Shown here in pieces: positions 8,118-15,692 of a stretch of DNA of 41,323 nt. The stretch comes from Pseudomonadota bacterium (lineage in GTDB: Bacteria > Pseudomonadota > Gammaproteobacteria > Steroidobacterales > Steroidobacteraceae). Where the stretch lies: contig JAEZCN010000249.1 of assembly GCA_023433515.1 (NCBI GenBank), forward strand, positions 1 to 41,323, given 5' to 3'. Position 1 is the stretch's first letter; every line of letters begins with the position of its first letter. Made by a program: the position numbers and the translations under genes. Below the pieces are notes generated by a model that was given only the letters and a program-made list of their open reading frames with translations, was not told the origin of the DNA and did no database searches.

Positions 8118-8936
8118 ATGAATACGGGGAAACCGCTCGACGAACGGCTGGTCAACCTGCTGCGCGAGCGAATTCGACAGGCGAACAACATGTACGAGAC
8201 GGTCGCGGAGGCGCGCCAGCTCGGATATGGCTATGACGTGATCCGCGTCGCCCTCGACATGGCGGCACCTCGTGGCACCGCCCTGCAGTCCGGCAAGCAG
8301 CCCTCGCCGCCGCTGTTGCGGAATCCGCCCGCGAACCTGCGCAACATCGGCGCGCCACACCTCGATCTCTACACGCTGGAGGGATTCCTCGTTCCCGGCG
8401 AATGCGCGCGGCTCATCGAGCTCGTGGACAATCACCTGCGGCCGTCGAAGGTCTCGCACGATGTGGGAGATCCCGAGTTCCGCATCAGCCAGACGGCGCA
8501 CCTGTGTTTTCTGCAGAGCCCCATCGCCACCGAGATCGACGACAAGATCTGTCGGACGCTCGGCATCCGGGCCGAGTACTCCGAGGGTATCCAGGCGCAG
8601 CGCTACGACGTCGGCGGTCTGTTCAAGCCGCATTTCGATTTCTTCGGCGTGGGCAGCGACGAACATCGCAGCGCCTGCAGCATGCGCGGCAATCGCACCT
8701 GGACCTTCATGGTCTATCTGAACGACGATTTCGAAGGCGGTGCGACCCGCTTCACGAAGTTCGACTGCGCGATCAAGGCGAAGACCGGCATGGCCCTGTT
8801 CTGGAACAACCTCAACGAGGACGGCTCGCCCAATCCCGCGTCGATGCACTGCGGAGAAACCGTGACGCGCGGGCGGAAGATCATCATCACCAAGTGGTTC
8901 CGGCTGCGCGGCGAGGGGCCGCTGTTCTACGCGTAG
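8118..8936 (+). CDS. 2OG-Fe(II) oxygenase, prolyl 4-hydroxylase-like (copy B)
   Basis: This is a paralogue of the gene at 4206-5024 and also 272 residues when started at the ATG at 8118; equal length and aligned N-termini favour this start over 8088. All cofactor residues are conserved: His172/Asp174 (FKPHFD), His244 (MHCGET) and Lys254. Shared blocks include EGIQAQRYDVG, RGNRTWTFMVYLN, EGGATRFT and the ITKWFR ending. The N-terminal 60 residues have diverged more than the catalytic part. It has no signal peptide. It lies divergent from the amidohydrolase operon and is followed by about 100 bp before the VOC gene. The two copies may act on different proteins through their different N-terminal regions, which is inference. 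Confidence 0.88.
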   Translation: MNTGKPLDERLVNLLRERIRQANNMYETVAEARQLGYGYDVIRVALDMAAPRGTALQSGKQPSPPLLRNPPANLRNIGAPHLDLYTLEGFLVPGECARLIELVDNHLRPSKVSHDVGDPEFRISQTAHLCFLQSPIATEIDDKICRTLGIRAEYSEGIQAQRYDVGGLFKPHFDFFGVGSDEHRSACSMRGNRTWTFMVYLNDDFEGGATRFTKFDCAIKAKTGMALFWNNLNEDGSPNPASMHCGETVTRGRKIIITKWFRLRGEGPLFYA

Positions 8937-8973
8937 GCAAGCGGCCCGGATCGGATTCGATTTCATCAAGCCG

Positions 8974-8992
8974 ACGTCATAAATTCTGACGT
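8974..8992. promoter_or_regulatory. 19-bp perfect inverted repeat (operator candidate)
   Basis: ACGTCA, seven AT-rich bases, then TGACGT forms an exact palindrome with 6-bp arms. It lies 48 bp before the VOC gene, where a -35/-10 region is expected. The size and symmetry suit a dimeric HTH repressor (TetR, MarR or GntR types). No regulator gene is adjacent. Confidence 0.45.
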
Positions 8993-9039
8993 TACGTGCC
9001 GCGGCGCGGTGTTAGTTTGCCCGCAACACCGGAGGCACC

Positions 9040-9474
9040 ATGGAAACGAATGAACTGCATCGCGGCCGCCTGATCGACCACATACAACTCGTCGTGAAGG
9101 ACATCGCCGCGAGCAAACGCTTCTATCGCGCGGTGTTCGGAGTTCTCGGCATTCCGCTCGGCGGCGAAGCGGACGATCACATCTGGGCGGACGAATTGTT
9201 CATTTCGACCGCGCAAAGCGAGGCGGCGCTGGGCGAGCTCACCGGGCGCGTGCACCTGGCATTCCAGGGCAAGGACCGCGCCGCCGTCGAACGTTTCCAC
9301 GAGGTGGCGTTGGCCGCCGGGGGCCGTGACAACGGCGCACCGGCGGAACGCCCCTATCATCCCGGCTATTACGCCGCGTTCGTGCTCGATCCGGACGGCA
9401 ACAACGTCGAGGTCGTGTACCACGGGCCTGCGAAGTATTCCGCCGAGTCCGTGAAGGTCACGTTCGCTGGTTAG
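9040..9474 (+). CDS. VOC family protein (glyoxalase/bleomycin-resistance fold)
   Basis: This is a 144-residue single-domain vicinal-oxygen-chelate protein. It begins with the first metal-ligand strand (IDHIQLVVKD), has a second histidine strand (VHLAFQG), and ends with the DPDGNNVEVVYHG strand carrying the conserved Glu. These supply the usual His/His/Glu metal site, but the reaction (isomerase, dioxygenase or binding protein) cannot be told from sequence. GGAGG lies six bases before the ATG. It appears to be a single-gene unit under the palindrome at 8974, ending at the hairpin at 9481. Confidence 0.85.
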   Translation: METNELHRGRLIDHIQLVVKDIAASKRFYRAVFGVLGIPLGGEADDHIWADELFISTAQSEAALGELTGRVHLAFQGKDRAAVERFHEVALAAGGRDNGAPAERPYHPGYYAAFVLDPDGNNVEVVYHGPAKYSAESVKVTFAG

Positions 9475-9480
9475 ACGAGC

Positions 9481-9507
9481 GCCGCAGGGGCATTGGACCC
9501 CGGCGGC
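9481..9507. terminator. Hairpin between convergent genes
   Basis: GCCGC-A-GGGG, a 7-base loop, then CCCC-G-GCGGC forms a 9-bp stem with one A/G mismatch. It lies between the VOC stop (9474) and the convergent stop at 9539. It lacks a T-run on either side, so it may be a weak or Rho-assisted bidirectional terminator. Confidence 0.4.
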
Positions 9508-9538
9508 GTCCGAAGATCGACCGTGAGGTCGGGGGGCG

Positions 9539-9811
9539 CTACCGGTCCGTCAGGCTGTCCCACGCGGAGCGGACCGCCTGCTTGGCATCCAGCCACGCGA
9601 GCTTGGACTTGCCCTTGGCGACGTCCCAGCCCGCCTCGAGCCGGTCTTCCAGGTCCTCGAACGACTGGTTCGGGTTCTCTTCGCGAGACTTGTACGCGTA
9701 GCGATACGCGGGATCGTAGTCATCCCACGTATAGCGCTTGTCATAGTAAGGCTCGTTTTCGAACGTCCTCTGCCAGTGCGTGGTGAATCGCTCGATACGG
9801 TTGTCTTTCAT
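9539..9811 (-). CDS. Small stress-type protein with PAYRYAY motif
   Basis: This is a 90-residue acidic, aromatic-rich protein with no signal peptide. The motif DDYDPAYRYAYKSR, followed by a Glu-rich stretch and AKQAVRSAWDSL, resembles a widespread uncharacterised family often found near general-stress proteins (YsnF and CsbD neighbourhoods). That resemblance is from memory and no function is established. The ATG at 9811 has GGAG seven bases upstream. The longer frame reaching 9958 has a low-complexity Ser/Arg leader and is not used. It is divergent from the small membrane protein gene at 9980. Confidence 0.7.
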   Translation of the reverse strand: MKDNRIERFTTHWQRTFENEPYYDKRYTWDDYDPAYRYAYKSREENPNQSFEDLEDRLEAGWDVAKGKSKLAWLDAKQAVRSAWDSLTDR

Positions 9812-9979
9812 GCTCGACTCCAGTGAGGCATCCGCGATGGTCGCGGCGGAGCGCCTACTGTGGGGATGCGGGCTCGACTCATGCGTAGGCCTCGACGCCG
9901 GATTCGCGCCGGACATCCCTACCCCGCGTTTCGGCGTCCGTCGCTCGCATGACGACACATGACCGGTGAAAATGCTTAC

Positions 9980-10150
9980 ATGACCAAGCTCATCATCGCG
10001 CTCATCGTCGTCGCCGCGATTCTCATCGGGGGACTCGTGAAGCTGCTGCGAAACGCGAGCCAGCCGATGGGCTCGCCCGAGGCGCTCGAGCGCGCGAAGG
10101 AGCGCAACCGCGAGCTGGAGGAACAGGAACGCCGCGAGCGGGAGGAATAG
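9980..10150 (+). CDS. Small single-span membrane protein
   Basis: The product is 56 residues. It begins MTKLIIALIVVAAILIGGLV, which is one transmembrane helix, followed by a short loop and a highly charged Glu/Arg helix to the C-terminus. It looks like a small inner-membrane protein of the DUF2897 kind, but that match is not certain. An alternative ATG at 9959 would add seven residues. It starts divergently from the PAYRYAY protein gene, so both may belong to a stress regulon; this is inference. Confidence 0.6.
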   Translation: MTKLIIALIVVAAILIGGLVKLLRNASQPMGSPEALERAKERNRELEEQERREREE

Positions 10151-10162
10151 CCCTGCGGCGCC

Positions 10163-10190
10163 TTGACTCGGCGCGGCATCTTACTATCCT
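10163..10190 (+). promoter_or_regulatory. Candidate promoter for gdhA
   Basis: TTGACT (10163-10168), a 16-bp spacer and TATCCT (10185-10190) resemble a sigma-70 promoter in the gap before glutamate dehydrogenase. The leader would be about 200 nt. It contains an 8-bp perfect hairpin (10270-10277 with 10284-10291, loop CGACGC) and a 37-codon open frame from the ATG at 10199. Confidence 0.35.
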
Positions 10191-10395
10191 GCCCGTCGAT
10201 GAACGCGATGCCGCCCACACCTGATGTTTTCCGGGTTTTCCCGACGGTGGGTCTCATCGTGCCGGGCATCGGGCTGCCGACGCGCAGCCCGGGACGAGGA
10301 ATCGTCCGCTAGCCTCTCACGCCGGCCTCGCTTCCGGCGCCTGCTTGCTTCAATCCCCGGATCCTCCGGATCCCCCAACTTTCTCGAGAATCAAA

Positions 10396-11742
10396 TTGCC
10401 CCAGATCCGCGTCCGAATCGATCAGATCATCGACGATGTCATCCGCCGCAACCGCGGCGAGGCCGAGTTTCACCAGGCGGTCCGCGAAGTCGCCGAGACA
10501 CTCGGCCCGGTGTTGCGCAAGTATCCGCAGTACGCCGACCAGAAGATCATCGAGCGCATCTGCGAGCCGGAGCGACAGCTCATCTTCCGCGTGCCGTGGC
10601 AGGACGATGAAGGCACGGTGCAGATCAACCGCGGCTTTCGCGTCAACTTCAACAGCGCGCTCGGACCCTACAAGGGCGGCCTGCGTTTTCATCCGTCGGT
10701 CTATCTAGGCATCGTCAAGTTCCTGGGGTTCGAACAGGTCTTCAAGAACGCGCTGACCGGCATGCCGATCGGCGGCGCGAAGGGCGGCGCCGATTTCGAT
10801 CCGAAGGGCAAGTCCGACGGCGAGGTCATGCGCTTCTGCCAGAGCTTCATGACCGAGCTCTATCGCCACATCGGCGAATTCACGGACGTGCCGGCCGGTG
10901 ACATCGGCGTCGGCGCGCGCGAGATCGGCTACCTGTTCGGACAGTACAAGCGCATCACGAACCGCTACGAATCCGGAGTGATCACCGGCAAGAGCCCGAA
11001 CTGGGGCGGTGCGCTCGTGCGACGCGAAGCCACGGGCTTCGGCCTCGTGTTCTTCGTCGAGGAGATGCTCGCGGTTCGCGGCGAATCACTCGAAGGCAAG
11101 ACCTGCGTGGTTTCCGGATCGGGCAATGTCGCGATCCACGCGATCCAGAAACTGCAGATGCTGGGCGCGAAGGTCGTCGCCTGTTCCGACTCGGACAGCG
11201 CGGTGTACGACCCGGAAGGCATCGACGTGCCGATCCTGAGCCAGCTCAAGGAAGTGGAGCGCCGGCGCCTGCGCCATTACGTCGAGCTTCGCCCGGGTGC
11301 GAAAACACTGCCCGCGAATGCGTTATGGACGATCCCTTGCCAGGTCGCACTGCCCTGCGCGACGCAGAACGAGCTCGATGCCGAGGGTGTACGCAGCCTG
11401 ATCGCCAACGGCTGCATCGCGGTCGGCGAAGGCGCGAACATGCCGACCACTCCCGAAGGCATTCGCCTGCTGGCCGAGGCGAACGTGGCGTTCGGCCCCG
11501 GCAAGGCGGCGAACGCCGGCGGTGTCGCGACGTCCGCGCTGGAGATGCAGCAGAACGCCAGCCGCGATGCCTGGACCTTCGAGCACACCGAACTGCGACT
11601 GCACGAAATCATGCGGCGCATCCACCAGGAGTGCCATCACGCGGCCGAGGAGTTCGGCAGCCCGGGCAACTACGTGCTCGGCGCGAACATCGTCGGCTTC
11701 CGGCGCGTCGCGGAAGCGATGCTGGCGTTCGGCGTGATCTAG
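10396..11742 (+). CDS. gdhA: NADP-type glutamate dehydrogenase
   Basis: The enzyme makes glutamate from 2-oxoglutarate and ammonia (or the reverse) as a cytoplasmic hexamer. From the TTG at 10396 it is 448 residues, close to the 447 of E. coli GdhA. Sequence identity is clear along the whole length: GPYKGGLRFHPSV, FKNALTGMPIGGAKGG with the substrate lysine region, DVPAGDIGVG with the catalytic Asp, the nucleotide motif SGSGNVA, and APGKAANAGGVATS-like FGPGKAANAGG. There is no ATG in the correct place. TTG 10396 has GAG seven bases upstream; TTG 10345 would add 17 residues with no Shine-Dalgarno. Assignment to the NADP class rests on similarity to E. coli GdhA. Confidence 0.93.
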   Translation: MPQIRVRIDQIIDDVIRRNRGEAEFHQAVREVAETLGPVLRKYPQYADQKIIERICEPERQLIFRVPWQDDEGTVQINRGFRVNFNSALGPYKGGLRFHPSVYLGIVKFLGFEQVFKNALTGMPIGGAKGGADFDPKGKSDGEVMRFCQSFMTELYRHIGEFTDVPAGDIGVGAREIGYLFGQYKRITNRYESGVITGKSPNWGGALVRREATGFGLVFFVEEMLAVRGESLEGKTCVVSGSGNVAIHAIQKLQMLGAKVVACSDSDSAVYDPEGIDVPILSQLKEVERRRLRHYVELRPGAKTLPANALWTIPCQVALPCATQNELDAEGVRSLIANGCIAVGEGANMPTTPEGIRLLAEANVAFGPGKAANAGGVATSALEMQQNASRDAWTFEHTELRLHEIMRRIHQECHHAAEEFGSPGNYVLGANIVGFRRVAEAMLAFGVI

Positions 11743-11769
11743 TCCGTCCACATGCACCGGCGGGCGCGC

Positions 11770-12609
11770 TCAGATCATTTCGAGCGAACGCCTGTTCTTC
11801 GGCGGCGGGAACGCGGCGTCCAGTCCGGTGAGATCGTCGTTCGTGAGCTCGATCGCGGCCGCCGCGGCATTTTCGCGCACGTGTTCGGGCGATCCGGTGC
11901 GCGGAATCGCGATCACGCCTTCCTGCCGGATGACCCACGCGAGCGCGATCTGCAGCGGCGTGGCGGCGTGCCGGGCGGCGATGCGTTCGAGCGCCGCGTT
12001 CTTCAGCGTGCGCGCCGGCTCGATCGGCGTATAGGCCATCACGTTGATGCCCCGACTGCGCGCGCGCGGCAGCAGGTCGAACTCGATCCCGCGGCGCGTG
12101 ATGTTGTAGAGCACCTGGTTGCTCGCCACCGCGTCCGAGCCCGGTATCGCGGCCAGCTCGTCGAGATCGTCGACGTCGAAATTGCTGACGCCCCAGTGCC
12201 GGATCTTTCCGGCGCGGGCCAGCTCGTCGAAGGTCTCGACCACGACGGGCAGATCCTCGCCCGAGCGCCAGTGCAGTAGATAGAGATCGATGCGCTCGAC
12301 ACCGAGACGGCGCAGGCTTCCCTCGCAGGACGCGACGATCCTCTCGCGGTTGGAGGCATTGCCCGGCAGGACCTTCGTGACGATGAAGACCTGGTCGCGG
12401 CGCCCGGCGATCGCCTCGCCGACCAGGCGCTCGGATGCGCCGTCGCCGTACATCTCCGCGGTGTCGATCAGCGTCATCCCGAGATCGATGCCGAGCTGCA
12501 GCGTCGCGATTTCCTGCGCCTTCCTGCCCGGCCGGTCGCCGAGCTGCCAGGTGCCCTGTCCGAGCACCGGCACGCTCGTGCCCGAGATTTTCGTGGCGCG
12601 TATCTGCAC
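11770..12609 (-). CDS. Aldo/keto reductase, YeaE-like
   Basis: This is a 279-residue NADPH-dependent carbonyl reductase of the AKR superfamily. It resembles E. coli YeaE, which reduces methylglyoxal and similar aldehydes. The catalytic tetrad is visible: Asp and Tyr in LIDTAEMYGDG, Lys in VTKVLPG, and His in LYLLHWRS. The C-terminal NADP motif IPRTGSPEHVRENAAA is present. The GTG at 12609 gives the right N-terminus (QIRATKISG). A longer open frame upstream to 12846 only crosses the pectate lyase gene and is a shadow. It follows the pectate lyase gene on the same strand after about 100 bp that contain a strong hairpin. Confidence 0.88.
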   Translation of the reverse strand: MQIRATKISGTSVPVLGQGTWQLGDRPGRKAQEIATLQLGIDLGMTLIDTAEMYGDGASERLVGEAIAGRRDQVFIVTKVLPGNASNRERIVASCEGSLRRLGVERIDLYLLHWRSGEDLPVVVETFDELARAGKIRHWGVSNFDVDDLDELAAIPGSDAVASNQVLYNITRRGIEFDLLPRARSRGINVMAYTPIEPARTLKNAALERIAARHAATPLQIALAWVIRQEGVIAIPRTGSPEHVRENAAAAAIELTNDDLTGLDAAFPPPKNRRSLEMI

Positions 12610-12675
12610 GGTGCAGCGGATGTTACCCGGCGCGATCGGGTCGCGGACGCCCTCGCCGCCCCGTGCTTCGAGGAC

Positions 12676-12697
12676 GGGCGCCGCTCGCGCGGCGCCC
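12676..12697. terminator. Strong GC hairpin between pectate lyase and aldo/keto reductase
   Basis: A 9-bp perfect stem (12676-12684 with 12689-12697) closes a TCGC tetraloop. It lies just past the pectate lyase stop on the minus strand. The only T-rich flank (TGTTTT) is on the + side, so it is not a classical terminator for the minus-strand genes. It may attenuate or protect the mRNA. Confidence 0.35.
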
Positions 12698-12710
12698 TGT
12701 TTTCCTACCT

Positions 12711-14111
12711 TCAGAGAGTCGGGCCGCTGAAAAGCGGAACGTTGACCGGGACGGACTTCGCCCGATCGGCCGCACCCGGCTTGCCGTAGAGTGTCGGAGT
12801 CCACCCGGCATCCGGGATCAGGTCCGGATCGTTGGCCGCGTTCCACGCGCCGACGAAATCGGCTAGCGCGCAGCCGCTCCCGGAAGCGACGCAGTTGCCG
12901 ATGTCCGTGATGCGCGTGCCGTTGAATCGGTCGATCACGTCGGCTGGCGAAATCGAGGCGTCGATCTCGAATGCGTTGTTCTCCGCGTAGATCTGCGATT
13001 CGATGCCCACGCCCCAGCTGTAGCCGTAGTTCGTGTCGGCGCCGATGCGGAACAGGTTGTTGTAGACGTGGACCTGGCCGAAGCGCACGCGCGGTACGCG
13101 CTGGCCGACGTTCTCGAACAGGTTGTGATGCAGCGTCACGCGCAGCTTGTTGCGGTCCGCGGTGGCACCGTCGGAGCTGCCGATCAGCATCGTCTTGTCG
13201 TGATCGAGGAACTCGTTGAACGAGATCGTCACGAGATCGGATTCGTTCGTCACGTCGAGATGCCCGTCATGCACCTGGTAGACGCGGCCGAACAGCACCG
13301 GCAGCGTGTGATCCGCGGACGTCACGTCCGCGAAACTGTTGTGGTCCACCCAGACGTGCGTCGCGTTGCGCACCGAGATCGAGTCGTACGCGGAATTCCA
13401 GTTGCCCTGCGCGCCGTCGTTGGGCGCCCAGACCGGAAAGCAGTCGACGGTGTCTTGGAACGACAGGTTGCGGATGATCACGTTCATCGGCTGATTGCCC
13501 GACGTGGAGCTCGGGCGGATGTCGAACCAGGCGCCGCGGATGGTCGGATCCGCGCCGATGCCGTAGAGGGTCGTGTTCGCCGGAATGCGGATGCGCACGC
13601 GCGCCGCCTGCGCGGCGGCGGACGCGGCGCGCGCCCGCTCGAGCGGCCCGCTCGGGTTCACGCGGCCCCACGGGCCCGCCGGATCGAATTGCGCGAGGAA
13701 CGCCTCGAGGGAATACGTCACCGGCGTCTCGCCGGCCGGTGGCGACGGGTCGGCCCGGTAGTAACTCTCGCAGGTCAGCGGATTGCCCTCGGCGTCGACG
13801 TTCGCGTCGATCGTGCCCTTCACGTAGATGAGCTTCGGCGTCGCGCTCGGGAACGCGAGCGCGGCCACGAGCTCGTTGCGGTTCGTCACCAGGTAGACGT
13901 TTTCGGGTGCCGCGGCCGAGCCGCCGGTCGTTCCCTCGGGCAATGCGGTGGTGGGCGTCGACGCCCACCCGTCGTTCGTTCCGATGATCTGCCGGCCCTT
14001 TGGAAAATGGACGAGCTGGGACAGCGAGAGTGGATCGCCACCCTCCGCCGCGGCCGGCAATACGAATGCGGACAGCGCCAATGCGGCGCACAGCGTGTTC
14101 AAACGCGTCAT
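12711..14111 (-). CDS. Secreted pectate lyase (polysaccharide lyase family 1-like)
   Basis: This enzyme cleaves de-esterified pectin (polygalacturonate) by beta-elimination in a Ca2+-dependent reaction. The 466-residue protein has a Sec signal peptide (hydrophobic stretch, then LPAAAEGG). The parallel beta-helix signature of PL1 includes HVWVDHNSFADVTS (the vWiDH motif), HLDVTNESDLVTISFNEF and NVGQRVPRVRFGQVHVYNN, which contains the RxPRxR catalytic arginine. A 30-residue Ala/Arg-rich insertion (ERARAASAAAQAARVR) precedes the domain core. The ATG at 14111 has an AAGGGGGA Shine-Dalgarno. The open frame continues upstream to 15065, but that part reads against the neighbouring lipoprotein gene and is not used. 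The enzyme is probably periplasmic or extracellular. Confidence 0.9.
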   Translation of the reverse strand: MTRLNTLCAALALSAFVLPAAAEGGDPLSLSQLVHFPKGRQIIGTNDGWASTPTTALPEGTTGGSAAAPENVYLVTNRNELVAALAFPSATPKLIYVKGTIDANVDAEGNPLTCESYYRADPSPPAGETPVTYSLEAFLAQFDPAGPWGRVNPSGPLERARAASAAAQAARVRIRIPANTTLYGIGADPTIRGAWFDIRPSSTSGNQPMNVIIRNLSFQDTVDCFPVWAPNDGAQGNWNSAYDSISVRNATHVWVDHNSFADVTSADHTLPVLFGRVYQVHDGHLDVTNESDLVTISFNEFLDHDKTMLIGSSDGATADRNKLRVTLHHNLFENVGQRVPRVRFGQVHVYNNLFRIGADTNYGYSWGVGIESQIYAENNAFEIDASISPADVIDRFNGTRITDIGNCVASGSGCALADFVGAWNAANDPDLIPDAGWTPTLYGKPGAADRAKSVPVNVPLFSGPTL

Positions 14112-14179
14112 ACGTGGTCCCCCTTGGTTTTTCTTGTCCGGCGCCCTTATGACACCGGTGGACAGGATGCGACTCAACG

Positions 14180-14202
14180 AACCTGCGTGCAACAGGTTTT
14201 TT
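14180..14202 (+). terminator. Hairpin with T-run downstream of lipoprotein gene
   Basis: AACCTG, seven bases, CAGGTT and a run of six T (14197-14202) has intrinsic-terminator form on the + strand. Both neighbouring genes are on the minus strand, where the hairpin is preceded by A and not followed by T, so its role is unclear. Confidence 0.3.
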
Positions 14203-14212
14203 ACACATGCGT

Positions 14213-14995
14213 TCAGCGGGGGATGTAATCGAGGCGCACGGCGCGGGACACGATGCCCGTCGCGGTGCCGCCGCCGAACGCCGGATCGACGCGTCCGCGC
14301 AGCTCGTGGCTGACGATCACGTCGATGCTGCAGCGGGTCACGGGTCGCAATGCATTCGAGGTGGCCAGGTCCACGATGGGATCGATGCTCACGAACTCGC
14401 GGCCATCGGCGTTCGAGTCGCCGCCCAACCTGCCGACCGCGACGCTCGGCGACCCGGAGGCAAACGTGCATTCCGCCTCGTAGCCCAGTTCCGCCAGGGC
14501 CGGCGCACCGGTCGGCGCCCAGGAGACCAGCACGATTTCGCCGTCGGTCACCTGCTGTCGATCGGCGGGCGTCGCGATGGTGAACGCGGCCGGCAGCTCG
14601 ACGCGCGAATCCGGCGCGGATCGCGCCTCGCGACGATTGAGCTCCACCACGAAATCGACGCCGGACTGGTAGTCGAAGCGGGCGATGTAGTCGGGCGTGA
14701 ACACCGAGTCGTTGTCCGCCATGCTGCGGCACACACCGCTGACGCAGGTGCGGAAGTAATCGCCGCCATCCAGCCGGTACGAAACTCCGAGAGCGCGGCC
14801 ATCGTTCACGTTCGCACGCACGACCGCGGTTCGCAGATCGGTCGATTCGACCGTGAGGAACAGCGTCATCCGGCTCGTCGGCACCGGTCCGCCCTGGGGC
14901 CCGCTCGTGGAGCTGCTCTTCGGACCGCCGCAACCCGTCAGCGCCGCGACCAACGCGGCCAGCCACGACAATCTTCGAATGCTTCCCGCCTGCAT
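14213..14995 (-). CDS. Lipoprotein of unknown function
   Basis: This 260-residue protein has a lipoprotein signal, with lipobox LTGC at residues 19-22. A Gly/Ser/Pro linker follows, then a domain I do not recognise. Two cysteines lie close together in the middle (RTCVSGVCRS) with further ones in ECTFASG and TRCSIDV, so disulfides are likely after export. The fold looks beta-rich. The gene stops about 100 bp before the pectate lyase start and may be expressed with it. The C-terminus VSRAVRLDYIPR shows no sorting signal. The function is unknown. Confidence 0.75.
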   Translation of the reverse strand: MQAGSIRRLSWLAALVAALTGCGGPKSSSTSGPQGGPVPTSRMTLFLTVESTDLRTAVVRANVNDGRALGVSYRLDGGDYFRTCVSGVCRSMADNDSVFTPDYIARFDYQSGVDFVVELNRREARSAPDSRVELPAAFTIATPADRQQVTDGEIVLVSWAPTGAPALAELGYEAECTFASGSPSVAVGRLGGDSNADGREFVSIDPIVDLATSNALRPVTRCSIDVIVSHELRGRVDPAFGGGTATGIVSRAVRLDYIPR

Positions 14996-15046
14996 GACTC
15001 GCCCCTATCCACCGGGTCTTCGCCGGTTCCGATCGGCAAACTACTC

Positions 15047-15058
15047 CGGTTGTTAGGC
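15047..15058. repeat. CGGWWGTTAGGC copy before the unknown lipoprotein
   Basis: CGGTTGTTAGGC lies 52 bp before the start of the 14213-14995 lipoprotein gene (minus strand). It is directly preceded by a CAAACTA heptamer (15037-15043), the other over-represented oligomer in this window. The 14996-15125 gap otherwise holds nothing I can name. Confidence 0.5.
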
Positions 15059-15125
15059 AAGACAATCCCGGCAGAACGGGTAGCGGAAGCCGATACCTGG
15101 GGCGGCGGCACGCGCTACCGGCGGG

Positions 15126-15692
15126 TCAGTGCCCTCCCTCGACGCGAATGCCGGCATCTCCGAGTGCGCCGGCCAATTCGACCTCGATGCGAGCCGCATC
15201 GGCGCGCCGTATGTGCTGCAGGTGCAACGTCGGCCCGGTCAGCACTTCGATGCCACGCTTGAGCACACTGCCGGCGGCGCGGATGCCGTTCTTGTGCTGG
15301 TCGAAGCGCTGCGCGGGCGAATAGCGGCTCATGCCGACGTACAGGCCGTGATCGTCGCCGCGCCGGTCGGAATAGTCGAGCAGGACGAGGTAGACGTTCG
15401 AGCGGCCGCTCCCGCCCGCGGTGAAGCGCGCGGCGACCTCGTACGCGGTGGACAGCCAGCTGATGTAACGCATCGGCAGCCAGTCGGGGATCGACGCGCC
15501 GGCGCGTTTCCACAAGAGCTCGAGGTCTGCCTCGATGTGCGCGGGATAGTGGCCGCGCATCCAGCGTTCGTGGATGCAGTGCGCGCCGGCGAGCCCGTCG
15601 CCGTCGGCGAGCGCGCGTTCGAACAATGCGGCGAGCTCGCGATCCGGATGCGCGCGGAACGGTCTGTGTGCCGGCCGCGGCGATATCGTCAC
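15126..15692 (-). CDS. GIY-YIG nuclease-like protein
   Basis: This is a 188-residue cytoplasmic protein. The C-terminal half shows a GIY-YIG-type core: strand NVYLVLL (99-105), then GLYVGMS (116-122) in place of YIG, the conserved Arg in AQRFDQHKNG (Arg129), and a Glu in the helix ARIEVELAG (170 or 172), the expected metal ligand. The N-terminal 95 residues are helical and not recognised. The GTG start overlaps the TGA of the upstream gene (GTGA), so translation is coupled. An earlier in-frame ATG at 15824 lies inside the upstream gene and is rejected. It may cut DNA or RNA, or be an inactive relative. The coupling to a cell-wall lipoprotein gene is odd. Confidence 0.7.
   Translation of the reverse strand: MTISPRPAHRPFRAHPDRELAALFERALADGDGLAGAHCIHERWMRGHYPAHIEADLELLWKRAGASIPDWLPMRYISWLSTAYEVAARFTAGGSGRSNVYLVLLDYSDRRGDDHGLYVGMSRYSPAQRFDQHKNGIRAAGSVLKRGIEVLTGPTLHLQHIRRADAARIEVELAGALGDAGIRVEGGH

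Noticed and set aside
14112..15065. N-terminal extension of the pectate lyase frame
   Set aside because: The extension is Arg/Gly-rich, antisense-like over the lipoprotein gene, and lacks signal sequence; the true start at 14111 has a Shine-Dalgarno and signal peptide.
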